From: an uncultured Oscillospiraceae bacterium
GTDB lineage: Bacteria > Bacillota > Clostridia > Oscillospirales > Oscillospiraceae
DNA length: 64,000 nucleotides
Reading direction: 5' to 3'
NCBI GenBank assembly: GCA_910578505.1
Contig: CAJTPV010000001.1
Location: 157,307-221,306, forward strand
Below are positions 1 through 8,350 of this stretch, in pieces; position 1 is the first letter of the stretch, and every line of letters begins with the position of its first letter. The translations under genes and the position numbers were made by a program. The notes under the pieces were generated by a model. It did no database searches. It saw nothing but the letters and a program-made list of their open reading frames with translations, and was not told the DNA's origin.

Positions 1-66
1 CTCTATCATATAACATTTTCTGCCGCAAATCAAGGCCGCTTCACTGCTGCTCAAGGAAATTTTATG

Positions 67-95
67 TTGACATTCCTGCCGGGCGGTGATATACT
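67..95 (+). promoter_or_regulatory. sigma-A promoter for rpmG operon
   Basis: TTGACA at 67-72 and TATACT at 90-95 are separated by exactly 17 bases. The spacing and near-consensus hexamers fit a strong housekeeping promoter about 140 bases upstream of rpmG, as expected for a ribosomal and secretion gene cluster. Bases 1-66 show no gene. Confidence 0.75.
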
Positions 96-236
96 GAATG
101 CTACCTGTGGAAACGGGGTTTTATTTTTGTGCGCGTTTTCGCTTCCGCCGCAGACAAACCGCCGCTTCTTTACCAGGGAGGCAATTCGGTACAGGCCCTG
201 GAGCCTGCATTTACTATGAAGGAGGTGCCGCTATAT

Positions 237-386
237 ATGCGCGTCAAAATCACTTTAAGATGCAATGAGTGCAAACAGAGAAACTACAACACGGTCAAAA
301 ACAAAAAGAACGACCCCGACCGCCTGGAGATGAAGAAGTACTGCCCCTTCTGCAGAAAACACACGGTCCACTCTGAGACCAAGTAA
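237..386 (+). CDS. rpmG: 50S ribosomal protein L33
   Basis: This 49-residue protein is the zinc-ribbon form of L33, a small protein of the large ribosomal subunit. Two CxxC pairs, Cys9/Cys12 and Cys36/Cys39, form the zinc site; Cys-free paralogues lack them. The reading frame stays open further upstream, but ATG 237 is preceded at a good distance by AAGGAGGTG, and the protein from there has the usual family length. It opens the rpmG-secE-nusG order common in Firmicutes, with secE 20 bases downstream. Confidence 0.95.
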   Translation: MRVKITLRCNECKQRNYNTVKNKKNDPDRLEMKKYCPFCRKHTVHSETK

Positions 387-406
387 GGAAAGGAAAATTA
401 TCCGGT

Positions 407-625
407 ATGGCAGAAGATAAGAACAAGAGCGTGAAAAAAGATCGGGGCCAGTGGTTCCGTGAGATGAGAAGCGAGCTGAAAAAGGTCGTGTGGCCCACCC
501 CTGAGAAGGTGGCCAAAAATACCGGCACCGTCCTGCTCTACAGCGTCATCTTCGGCGCTTTCGTGTGGGCGTTTGACGGTGTGGCCGCCCTGTTTATCAG
601 GACCATCCTGAACGTCTTCGGTTAA
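407..625 (+). CDS. secE: preprotein translocase subunit SecE
   Basis: SecE is the small essential clamp subunit of the SecYEG channel in the cytoplasmic membrane. The 72-residue product has a charged N-terminus, the conserved amphipathic stretch around VVWPTPEKV (about residues 25-33), and one C-terminal membrane segment (about 43-68), as in single-span Gram-positive SecE. An AAGGAAAGG ribosome site precedes the ATG. It lies between rpmG and nusG, the classical place for secE, and was probably cotranscribed with both. Confidence 0.95.
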   Translation: MAEDKNKSVKKDRGQWFREMRSELKKVVWPTPEKVAKNTGTVLLYSVIFGAFVWAFDGVAALFIRTILNVFG

Positions 626-639
626 GAGGGGCTCGGGAA

Positions 640-1170
640 ATGTCCGATAACGCAAAATGGTATGTGGTTCATACCTATTCCGGCTACGAAAACGCGGTGA
701 AAACCACCATTGAAAAGTTCGTAGCCAACCGCCATCTGGAAGAAATGATTCTGGATATCCAGATCCCTCTGGAAACCGTCACCGAGATCAGCGAGGACGG
801 CGTGGCCAAGGAAGTGGAGCGCAAGGTGTTCCCCGGCTATGTTCTTCTCAAGATGGTCATGACAGACGACACCTGGCATCTGGTCCGCAACGTCCGCGGC
901 GTCACCGGTTTTGTCGGCGAGGCCAGCAACAAGCCCATCCCCCTGACGGAGGAGGAGGTTCTGGCCCTGGGTATGGAAAAGCACGAGATCGTTGTCAGCT
1001 ACAATGTGGGCGACCGTGTACGCATCAACGACGGCCCCCTGGAGTCCTTCACCGGCATTGTCGATGAGATCGACGCGGAGAAGAACAAGGTGGTGGTGGT
1101 GGTGTCCATGTTCGGGCGGGAGACCCCTGTGGAGATGCAGCTGGACCAGGTGGAAGTCGTCGCCGGATAA
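640..1170 (+). CDS. nusG: transcription termination/antitermination factor NusG
   Basis: NusG binds RNA polymerase and couples elongation to pausing, termination and translation. The 176-residue protein has the N-terminal NGN domain, starting WYVVHTYSGYEN and including the VFPGYVLLKM motif (about residues 68-77), followed by a C-terminal KOW domain (about 123-155). Length is normal. It starts 14 bases after secE. A leader of about 225 bases separates it from rplK. Confidence 0.96.
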   Translation: MSDNAKWYVVHTYSGYENAVKTTIEKFVANRHLEEMILDIQIPLETVTEISEDGVAKEVERKVFPGYVLLKMVMTDDTWHLVRNVRGVTGFVGEASNKPIPLTEEEVLALGMEKHEIVVSYNVGDRVRINDGPLESFTGIVDEIDAEKNKVVVVVSMFGRETPVEMQLDQVEVVAG

Positions 1171-1396
1171 CGCCGGCAAAACAGCAAAATCGTTTTTCGC
1201 CGCATATTTGCGGCGCCGTGGGAGGGGTCCTGGGCGGACAGCCAATGCGCTTGGCGTCCCTCCAGCTGCCGGATTCTCTGCTTTTGAAGGACCCGGCAGC
1301 GGGGGATTTCGCACAATCCCGGTCGGCAGACCGCGCAGCGCTTTGCCCGGCCGGCAGGCCCCGAGACCACCACATTTTATCAAGGAGGTGCCTGAC
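1171..1396 (+). other. nusG-rplK intergenic leader
   Basis: This 226-base stretch has no convincing gene. It contains a perfect 7-bp hairpin (1198-1204 with 1209-1215, loop TATT) and is G+C-rich, ending in the AAGGAGGTG site of rplK. The place is where L1 or L11 mRNA control would act in bacteria, but I could not match it confidently to a known leader, so the regulatory role is an inference. Confidence 0.4.
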
Positions 1397-1822
1397 ATGG
1401 CACAGAAAGTTGTAGGATACGTTAAACTGCAGATTCCCGCGGGCAAAGCCACGCCCGCGCCCCCTGTCGGCCCCGCTCTGGGCCAGCACGGCGTCAACAT
1501 CGCCGCTTTTACCAAGGAGTTCAACGAGCGCACCAAGGGCGACATGGGCATGATCATCCCGGTCATCATCACCGTGTACTCCGACCGCTCCTTCACCTTC
1601 GTCACCAAGACCCCGCCCGCCGCCGTGCTCATCAAGAAGGCATGCAACATTGAATCCGGCTCCGGTGTGCCCAACAAGACCAAGGTGGCCACCATCAGCA
1701 AGGCCGATGTGCAGAAGATCGCGGAGACCAAGATGCCCGACCTCAACGCCGCCAGCCTGGAGTCCGCCATGAGCATGATCGCCGGCACCGCCCGCAGCAT
1801 GGGCGTTGTCGTGGGTGAATAA
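1397..1822 (+). CDS. rplK: 50S ribosomal protein L11
   Basis: L11 is part of the GTPase-associated stalk base of the large subunit. The 141 residues match the usual length. The N-terminal domain carries VKLQIPAGKATPAPPVGPAL and the C-terminal rRNA-binding domain carries GSGVPNKTKVATI. The frame is open upstream, but ATG 1397 follows AAGGAGGTG and gives the standard N-terminus MAQKVVGYVKL. rplA follows after 16 bases. Confidence 0.97.
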   Translation: MAQKVVGYVKLQIPAGKATPAPPVGPALGQHGVNIAAFTKEFNERTKGDMGMIIPVIITVYSDRSFTFVTKTPPAAVLIKKACNIESGSGVPNKTKVATISKADVQKIAETKMPDLNAASLESAMSMIAGTARSMGVVVGE

Positions 1823-1838
1823 AAGGAGGGCTTGAAAG

Positions 1839-2531
1839 ATGTTTAGAGGAAAGAAATATCAGAACAGCGCCAAGCAGATCGACAGAGCCGCTCTGTACGA
1901 GGCCAAGGATGCGTTTGAACTGGTTTGCAAGTCCGCTTCCGCCAAGTTTGACGAGACCGTGGAGCTCCACGTCCGCCTGGGCGTTGACTCCCGTCACGCT
2001 GACCAGCAGGTCCGCGGCGCTATCGTCCTGCCCCACGGCACCGGCAAGACCCGCCGGGTACTGGTGTTCGCCAAGGGCGACAAGGCTGACGCTGCCCGTG
2101 AGGCCGGCGCGGATTTCGTAGGCGATATGGATATGGTCGAGAAGATCCAGAAGGAAAACTGGTTTGATTTCGACGTGGTCGTCGCCAGCCCCGACATGAT
2201 GGGCGTGGTGGGCCGTCTGGGTAAGCTGCTGGGCCCCAAGGGCCTGATGCCCTCCCCCAAGGCCGGCACCGTCACCCCCGACGTGGCCAAGGCTGTGCAG
2301 GAGGTCAAGGCCGGTAAGATTGAGTACCGCCTGGACAAGACCAACATCATCCACTGCCCCATCGGCAAGGTCTCCTTCGGCGCTGACAAGCTGACGGACA
2401 ACTTCAACACCCTCATCGGCGCGATCATCAAGGCCAAGCCCGCCGCCGCCAAGGGCCAGTATATCAAGAGCTGCACCGTGGCCGCTACCATGGGTCCCGG
2501 CGTGAAGGTCAACACCGCCCGCCTGGCCTGA
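1839..2531 (+). CDS. rplA: 50S ribosomal protein L1
   Basis: L1 forms the mobile stalk near the E site and often represses its own mRNA. The 230 residues are full length, with the signature LLGPKGLMPSPKAGTV and the closing GPGVKVNTARLA. It is paired with rplK as usual. The expected rplJ-rplL genes do not follow: a strong hairpin lies 25 bases after the stop, and the next gene is on the other strand. Confidence 0.97.
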   Translation: MFRGKKYQNSAKQIDRAALYEAKDAFELVCKSASAKFDETVELHVRLGVDSRHADQQVRGAIVLPHGTGKTRRVLVFAKGDKADAAREAGADFVGDMDMVEKIQKENWFDFDVVVASPDMMGVVGRLGKLLGPKGLMPSPKAGTVTPDVAKAVQEVKAGKIEYRLDKTNIIHCPIGKVSFGADKLTDNFNTLIGAIIKAKPAAAKGQYIKSCTVAATMGPGVKVNTARLA

Positions 2532-2555
2532 TTGATCCTAATTGCAAAAAATCCC

Positions 2556-2597
2556 GGAGCGGCGGGCCTGTGTCAACCAGGCCCGCCGCTCCTTTGT
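2556..2597 (+). terminator. terminator of rplKA operon
   Basis: A perfect 15-bp stem (2556-2570 with 2578-2592) around a 7-base loop is followed by a short T-rich stretch. It ends the ribosomal operon and faces the 3' end of the opposing lipoprotein gene, so it may work in both directions. Confidence 0.8.
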
Positions 2598-2606
2598 GTG
2601 TCCCGC

Positions 2607-3539
2607 TTACCAATTGCAGCGGACGATGCATTCAAACGAGTATTCGCTTCCGCCGCAGTCCACAACCATCGTCACTGCAGCGGTGCCGGGGCCCACGGCG
2701 GTGACGGTGCCCTTCTTGTCCACCGACGCCACGTCAGAATTGCTGGTGCTGTAGCTGACAGCGCAGTCGTCCCCCGCCCCCACCGGCAAAAGCCGGAAAT
2801 GCTCCTTGGGATTGAAAAAGGTGGCGTCAGAATGGCTGGCCGAGATGCCGTCAACAGAGGCGGGCGTCTCCGGCTTGGCGGCCGGCGGCAGGACCGGCTC
2901 GTCCTCCTGCTCTTTTTTGCCGGACGTGTTCCCCGTTTTCCCGCCGTCCTTCTTCCCGTCCTCCTGCCAATTGCAGCGGACGATGCACGAAAAGTCATAC
3001 TGCCCGTTGTACTCCACATGCATTTTGACCTTCGTCATCCCCGGCCCCACGGCGGTGACCCTACCGGTGTCCGGGTCGACGGAGGCCACGGTGTCGTCGT
3101 CGCTGGCGTAGCTGCAGGCGTATATGCCGGATACCCCCTCAGGCAGATAGCGGAAGCTCTCCCCGGAACTGAAAAACGTAACGTCCGTATGGCTGGGCGT
3201 GACCTCTGCTGATGGGGCGGACGGAACAGGAGCGCTCTGCTCCGGGTCCTCCGGCGCGGACGGCACAGGCGGCGGATCGCCGGAGCTGTCGGGGACAACG
3301 GGCTTCATCGGGTCGGAGATCTCCGGCTCCTCCGCCTGGGGGACCTCCGGCGCGGGCTCCGGGTCGGATTCCGGGGCGGGCTCCGGGTCGGATTCCGGGG
3401 CGGCGGATTGGATGCGCTCCCCGGCGAACAGACCGTCCAGCACGCCGGCTCCGCGCTCCGCCAGCGCGTCGATGCTGCACCCGGTCAGCAGCAGGAGGAT
3501 CAGCAGCAGGAGAATGCTAAAGGTTCTGATGGGTTTCAT
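2607..3539 (-). CDS. lipoprotein with two Ig-like (BIG2-type) repeats
   Basis: This is probably a surface-anchored lipoprotein. ATG 3539 is preferred over an upstream in-frame start because it directly opens a lipoprotein signal: basic start, Leu/Ile-rich core and lipobox LLTGC with Cys21. An acidic Pro/Glu/Ser linker containing a duplicated SDPEPAPE unit follows. Two repeats of about 75 residues come next. Each has a VASVD...GxVTAVGPG core, typical of BIG2-type domains, and each ends with the same CIVRCNW motif, so two cysteines recur per repeat. The partner is unknown. It converges on rplA. Confidence 0.75.
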   Translation of the reverse strand: MKPIRTFSILLLLILLLLTGCSIDALAERGAGVLDGLFAGERIQSAAPESDPEPAPESDPEPAPEVPQAEEPEISDPMKPVVPDSSGDPPPVPSAPEDPEQSAPVPSAPSAEVTPSHTDVTFFSSGESFRYLPEGVSGIYACSYASDDDTVASVDPDTGRVTAVGPGMTKVKMHVEYNGQYDFSCIVRCNWQEDGKKDGGKTGNTSGKKEQEDEPVLPPAAKPETPASVDGISASHSDATFFNPKEHFRLLPVGAGDDCAVSYSTSNSDVASVDKKGTVTAVGPGTAAVTMVVDCGGSEYSFECIVRCNW

Positions 3540-3561
3540 ATGCGATGCGTCCTTTCTGTCT

Positions 3562-4434
3562 ATGTGCATTCGTCAATATATCGGCCTGGCCGCGGCAGGA
3601 TATAAGCCGGGCCGGACAAGAATTTTCAGCAGGGCGGAGCATAACGGCCAGCAGTCTGTTTTAGTCATCGACAGCAGCGACGGCGTCCTGGTCCTCCACA
3701 CCTCCCGCCAGCGGTATCTGACCAGGGATGACAACCTGCGTCATCAGTCCAATTTCACCGCCAAGATCAGCACGCCGGAAATGCGGGTGCTCTGGCAGAG
3801 CGGGGAGTTCCCCGGCAACCATGTCAGCCACTCCTTCGCGCAGTATGTGGTGTTTGACAATGGCACGCCGGTCTACGCCGACCACGGCGACGCCTACCCC
3901 CGGGGCTTTACGCTGAATGTGGAGACCGGTCAGGACCGGGCCAGGGAGCAGAACTTTTTCCCCTTCTCCGGCGCTATTGGGGATAATACCACCAACGCCG
4001 TGCCCGGCGGCCTGGGCGTCTCCGCCAGCAGCTACCTTTTCCTGGGCGCCTCCTCCCCCCAGAAGGGCGGCGACAGCCTGAAAAAGGCCAACGCCTTCCT
4101 GGCAGTAATCCCCAAGAGCGGCGGACAGGCCCAGATCCAGTGGCTGACCAGCCTCCCCGCCGGCGGCCAGGACTTTGTCAACGACGTCAGGCTGGTGCAG
4201 GTCAACAACAACACCTTTGTGGCCATGTGGCAGGTGACCCATCCCGGCAAAAACTTCTACCGGTTCGACGAGCTCCAGTACGCCGTTTTCAACGGCCAGG
4301 GACAGCAGGTGGGCGTGGCCGGGGACAACGACAATGTCTGGATCACCTTCCACAGCGGCGTATCCCTCAAGGCCCAGCTGGACAGCAGCGGAAATCCCGC
4401 CATGCAGGTGCAGCTGCCGTTCTGGCTGAGATAA
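3562..4434 (+). pseudogene. 5'-truncated beta-propeller-like protein
   Basis: The frame encodes a long secreted-type stretch with motifs such as VSHSFAQYVVFDNG, DHGDAYPRGF and GDNTTNAVPGGLG. I associate these with clostridial multi-blade surface proteins that are normally much longer and start with a signal peptide. Here no signal peptide, ribosome site or promoter is visible. The first in-frame ATG (3562) lies in sequence that does not resemble the family, and the recognisable part begins near 3655. The likely reading is the C-terminal part of a gene that lost its 5' end. A functional short gene is less likely. Confidence 0.55.
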
Positions 4435-4471
4435 GCGAACCGCCTGCGGCGGCGCGGAAAACACAGCGCGG

Positions 4472-4514
4472 CATGGGGTATACCGCCTCTGAGAAATGGG
4501 CGATATACCCCATG
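4472..4514. terminator. inverted repeat between convergent genes
   Basis: An 11-bp perfect inverted repeat (4472-4482 with 4504-4514, 21-base loop) sits between the truncated gene and the 3' end of ppdK. It has no clear T run, so it may be a weak bidirectional terminator or mRNA end stabiliser. Confidence 0.45.
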
Positions 4515-4552
4515 TCCGCGCTTACGGCTCTATCGGAGAGACCACCGGCCTC

Positions 4553-7210
4553 TTACCAGTTCCGCTTGTCGGTGACGCCCTCTCTGGGCTGCTTGATGGC
4601 GGCCTGAGCGGCGGCCAGCCGGGCGATGGGCACCCGGAAGGGGGAGCAGGACACATAGGACAGTCCCACATTGTGGCAGAACTCCACGGTGGACGGGTCG
4701 CCGCCCTGCTCGCCGCAGATGCCCAGCTTGATGTCGGGGCGGGTCTCGCGGCCCAGCTCGCAGGCCATCTTCACCAGCCGGCCCACGCCCACCTGGTCCA
4801 GACGGGAGAAGGGATCGGACTCGTAGATTTTCCGGTCATAGTAGCTGGCCAGGAACTTGCCCGCGTCGTCCCGGCTGAAGCCGAAGGTCATCTGGGTCAG
4901 GTCGTTGGTGCCGAAGGAGAAGAACTCCGCCTCCTTGGCGATGTCGTCGGCGGTCAGGGCCGCACGGGGGATCTCGATCATGGTGCCGACCTTGTACGTC
5001 ATGTCGCTGCCCGCCTCCTTGATCAGGCGCTGGGCCACATGGTCGATGGTGTTCTTGACAAAGGCCAGCTCCTTGGCCTCGCCGACCAGCGGGACCATGA
5101 TCTCCGGCGTGATCTTCCAGGCCGGACGGCGGGCGCGGACCGCCAGAGCGGCCTTGATGATGGCCCGTGTCTGCATCTTGGCGATCTCCGGGAAGGTGAT
5201 GTCCAGACGGCATCCACGGTGGCCCATCATGGGGTTGAACTCGTGGAGGTTGGTGATGATCTCATGGATGCGCTCCTCAGAGACATTCATCTCCTTGGAC
5301 AGGGCCTTGATGTCCGCCTCCTCGGTGGGCAGGAACTCGTGGAGGGGCGGGTCCAGCAGGCGGATGGTGACGGGACGGCCCTTCATGGCCTCATAGATGT
5401 CCTCGAAGTCCTTCTGCTGCATGGGCTCGATCTTGTTCAGGGCCCGCTCCCGCTGCTCGGCGGTCTCGGACACGATCATCTCGCGGATGGCGGCAATGCG
5501 CTCCGGGTCAAAGAACATGTGCTCCGTGCGGCACAGGCCGATGCCCTCCGCGCCGAAGTTCCGGGCCTGACGGGCGTCCTTGGGGGTGTCGGCGTTGGTG
5601 CGGACCTGGAGGTCGCGGAACTTGTCCGCCCAGTTCATGATCCGCTCGAACTCGCCGCCGATCTTGGCCTCGGCGGTGTGCAGGCGCTCGCCGTAGATAT
5701 TGCCGGTGGAGCCGTCCAGGCTGATCCAGTCGCCCTCCTTGAAGGTCTTGCCCCCCAGGGTGAAGGTCTTGGCGGCCTCGTCAATGACGATCTCGCCGCA
5801 GCCGGACACGCAGCAGGTGCCCATGCCCCGGGCCACCACGGCGGCGTGGCTGGTCATGCCGCCCCGGACGGTGAGGATGCCGCGGGCGAAGTGCATGCCC
5901 TCGATGTCCTCCGGGCTGGTCTCCAGGCGGACCAGAATCACCTTGTGGCCCTTGTCCCGCCACTCCACCACGTCGTCGGCGGTAAACACCACCTGGCCGG
6001 CGGCAGCGCCGGGGGAGGCGGCCAGGCCCTGGCCGATGGGCGGCACCCGCTCCAGCTCCTCCTTGGGGAAGGTGGGGTGCAGCAGGGCGTCCAGGCTCTT
6101 CGGGTCGATCATCGCCACCGCTTCCCGCTCGGTGATCATGCCCTCGTCCACCAGGTCGCAGGCGATCTTCAGGGCGGCGGCGGCGGTGCGCTTGCCGTTG
6201 CGGGTCTGGAGCATGTAGAGCTTCTTGTTCTCAATGGTGAACTCCATGTCCTGCATGTCGCGGTAGTGGTACTCCAGCTTGCTGGAGATGTCCACGAACT
6301 GCTGGTAGGCCTCGGGCATGACCTCGGCCAGCTGGTCGATGGTCTGGGGGGTGCGCACGCCGGCCACCACGTCCTCGCCCTGGGCGTTCATCAGGAACTC
6401 GCCGAAGAGCTTCTTCTCGCCGGTGGCGGGGTTGCGGGTGAAGGCCACGCCGGTGCCGGAGGTGTCGCCCATGTTGCCGAAGACCATCATCTGCACGTTG
6501 ACGGCGGTGCCCCAGGAGGAGGGGATGTCGTTCATCCGGCGGTAGTAGATGGCCCGGGGGTTGTCCCAGGAGCGGAACACGGCCCGGACCGCGCCCATCA
6601 GCTGCTCCCTGGCGTCCTGGGGGAACTCCTCGCCGATCTTGTCCCGGTACTCGGCCTTGAACAGCTCGGCCAGCTCCTTCAGGTCCTTGGCGGTCAGCTC
6701 GGTGTCCTGGGTGACGCCCCGCTTGGCCTTCATGTCGTCGATGAGCTCCTCGAAATACTTCTTGCCCACCTCCATGACCACGTCGGAGTACATCTGGATA
6801 AAGCGGCGGTAGGAGTCGTAGGCGAAGCGGGGGTTGCGGGTCTTCTTGGCAAAGGCCTCCACCACCTGGTCGTTGAGGCCCAGGTTGAGGATGGTGTCCA
6901 TCATGCCGGGCATGGAGGCCCGTGCGCCGGAGCGGACGGAGACCAGCAGGGGGTTGTTCAGGTCGCCGAACTTCTTCCCGCTCATCTCCTCCAGCTTGCG
7001 CATGTAGACCATGATCTCGTCCTGGATCTCCTCATTGATGGTGCGGCCGTCCTCGTAATACTGTGTGCAGGCCTCGGTGGTGATGGTAAAGCCCTGGGGG
7101 ACGGGCATACCCAGATTTGTCATTTCGGCCAGGTTCGCGCCCTTGCCGCCCAACAGCTCGCGCATGGAGCCGTTGCCCTCGGAAAAAAGGTACACAAATT
7201 TTTTCTTCAC
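4553..7210 (-). CDS. ppdK: pyruvate, phosphate dikinase
   Basis: PPDK interconverts pyruvate + ATP + phosphate and PEP + AMP + pyrophosphate, and often takes the glycolytic pyruvate kinase role in anaerobes. From the GTG at 7210 the protein has 885 residues, the normal size. The N-terminal ATP-grasp part opens KKKFVYLFSEGN. The phosphohistidine swivel domain has GGMTSHAAVVARGMGTCC (catalytic His roughly at 455). The C-terminal PEP/pyruvate barrel ends with GICGEQGGDPS. The GTG start is chosen because AGGAGG lies just upstream and it gives the family N-terminus. A promoter and an inverted repeat lie upstream. Confidence 0.96.
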   Translation of the reverse strand: MKKKFVYLFSEGNGSMRELLGGKGANLAEMTNLGMPVPQGFTITTEACTQYYEDGRTINEEIQDEIMVYMRKLEEMSGKKFGDLNNPLLVSVRSGARASMPGMMDTILNLGLNDQVVEAFAKKTRNPRFAYDSYRRFIQMYSDVVMEVGKKYFEELIDDMKAKRGVTQDTELTAKDLKELAELFKAEYRDKIGEEFPQDAREQLMGAVRAVFRSWDNPRAIYYRRMNDIPSSWGTAVNVQMMVFGNMGDTSGTGVAFTRNPATGEKKLFGEFLMNAQGEDVVAGVRTPQTIDQLAEVMPEAYQQFVDISSKLEYHYRDMQDMEFTIENKKLYMLQTRNGKRTAAAALKIACDLVDEGMITEREAVAMIDPKSLDALLHPTFPKEELERVPPIGQGLAASPGAAAGQVVFTADDVVEWRDKGHKVILVRLETSPEDIEGMHFARGILTVRGGMTSHAAVVARGMGTCCVSGCGEIVIDEAAKTFTLGGKTFKEGDWISLDGSTGNIYGERLHTAEAKIGGEFERIMNWADKFRDLQVRTNADTPKDARQARNFGAEGIGLCRTEHMFFDPERIAAIREMIVSETAEQRERALNKIEPMQQKDFEDIYEAMKGRPVTIRLLDPPLHEFLPTEEADIKALSKEMNVSEERIHEIITNLHEFNPMMGHRGCRLDITFPEIAKMQTRAIIKAALAVRARRPAWKITPEIMVPLVGEAKELAFVKNTIDHVAQRLIKEAGSDMTYKVGTMIEIPRAALTADDIAKEAEFFSFGTNDLTQMTFGFSRDDAGKFLASYYDRKIYESDPFSRLDQVGVGRLVKMACELGRETRPDIKLGICGEQGGDPSTVEFCHNVGLSYVSCSPFRVPIARLAAAQAAIKQPREGVTDKRNW

Positions 7211-7271
7211 TTGGACAGTTTCCTCCTGTAATTTCGTTTGGGTCTTCGGATTTCCCTCTTTACACGTCTTT

Positions 7272-7300
7272 ATTATAGAAGGGAAAATCCCCATTTGCAA
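7272..7300 (-). promoter_or_regulatory. promoter for ppdK
   Basis: Read on the minus strand, TTGCAA (7300-7295) and TATAAT (7277-7272) are 17 bases apart, about 60 bases before the GTG start of ppdK. The -10 box is perfect. Confidence 0.75.
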
Positions 7301-7312
7301 GAGAATTTTCCC
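7281..7312. promoter_or_regulatory. inverted repeat bracketing the ppdK -35 box
   Basis: GGGAAAAT (7281-7288) and ATTTTCCC (7305-7312) form a perfect 8-bp inverted repeat around the -35 hexamer and spacer of the ppdK promoter. The position suits a repressor operator. The binding protein is unknown. Confidence 0.4.
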
Positions 7313-7380
7313 AATTCACAGAGTTTTTTTTCCGGCGCCTGGGCAGGAAAATGTTTTTACCGGCTTTTTTGGCCTCCCTG

Positions 7381-7410
7381 TTGATTTTCTGTCCGCGGTT
7401 GTGCTACAAT
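7381..7410 (+). promoter_or_regulatory. promoter for holB-ricT
   Basis: TTGATT (7381-7386) and TACAAT (7405-7410) are 18 bases apart and lie 72 bases before the GTG of holB, giving holB-ricT a promoter divergent from that of ppdK. Confidence 0.6.
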
Positions 7411-7481
7411 AACGGTCAGGACATCTCCTCTGTCCGGCGGACGGTCTCCGGCGGCGGAGGATGCGAGGGGAGGAAGAGCCT

Positions 7482-8315
7482 GTGGCGCTGCAATTGGCGG
7501 GAGAGCCCCGCCTGGCCCAGCAAATCCGCGAGGCGGCTGCCAGGGGCTCGCTGAGCCACGCGGTCATCCTCAGCGGCCGGGGGGACCTGGCGGCGGCGGC
7601 CCGGTTTGCTGCCGCCGCGATGGAGTGCGAGGGCGCGGGAGAGCGCCCCTGCGGGGTCTGCGGCCCCTGCCGGAAGGTGCTGAAGGGAACGCACCCGGAC
7701 GTGATCGCCGTGGAGGATACGGAGCATAAGAATATCGCCGTGGAGATCCTGCGGCAGAAGGTGGCGGACGCATATATCCTGCCCAACGAGGGCAGGCGGA
7801 AGGTCTACTGCTTCCCCGACTGCAGCCGCCTGGACCCCAAGGCGCAGAACGTGCTGCTGAAGGTGCTGGAGGAGGGGCCGCCCCACGCGGCGTTCCTGTT
7901 CTGCGCGGAAAACAGCGCGGTGCTGCTGCCGACCATCCGTTCACGGGCGGAGGAATGGAAGCTGGCCCCCGGACCGGAGGACGTTTACAGCGAGGACGCG
8001 CGAAGGCTGTGCGCCCTGCTGTGCGGGGGAGAGACCCCGGCGATCGTGCATTTCTGCGTGGGGCTTGAAAACAGCAAAATGAGCCGGGAGGAGCTGCGGG
8101 AGCTGCTGTCCAGCGCCCGCAGCCTGCTGGCGGCGGCCCTGGCGGCCTGCTACACGGGCGGCGGCGAGAAGCAGGCCCGGCAGATGGCCCGGCAGATCGG
8201 GAAGCGGCGTCTGGCGGCCTATATTGAAATTTTGGAAGGGCTTGCCCGGCAGTGCGCTTATAACATCAGCGTGGGGCATCTGGCCGGCGCGCTGGCGGCG
8301 GCCCTGACGGCCTGA
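7482..8315 (+). CDS. holB: DNA polymerase III delta' subunit
   Basis: Delta' belongs to the clamp-loader complex that places the sliding clamp on DNA. The protein has the AAA+ fold hallmarks of the family: SHAVILSG near the N-terminus, a four-cysteine zinc motif CGVCGPCRKVLKGTHPD, and NVLLKVLEEGP. No intact P-loop is seen, usual for delta'. GTG 7482 is chosen because GGGGAGG lies 8 bases upstream. ATG 7461 sits directly on GGAGG with no spacing. The product has 277 residues. ricT follows after 35 bases, an arrangement common in Firmicutes. Confidence 0.85.
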   Translation: MALQLAGEPRLAQQIREAAARGSLSHAVILSGRGDLAAAARFAAAAMECEGAGERPCGVCGPCRKVLKGTHPDVIAVEDTEHKNIAVEILRQKVADAYILPNEGRRKVYCFPDCSRLDPKAQNVLLKVLEEGPPHAAFLFCAENSAVLLPTIRSRAEEWKLAPGPEDVYSEDARRLCALLCGGETPAIVHFCVGLENSKMSREELRELLSSARSLLAAALAACYTGGGEKQARQMARQIGKRRLAAYIEILEGLARQCAYNISVGHLAGALAAALTA

Positions 8316-8350
8316 GCCGCAGGCCTAGAGAAGAAAGGAATCCAATCAGA

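Noticed and set aside
4496..7231. Very long plus-strand open frame antisense to ppdK
   Set aside because: It is a G+C-rich shadow of ppdK: low-complexity His/Gly/Val-rich composition, no ribosome site, no family motifs, while the minus frame is a textbook PPDK.
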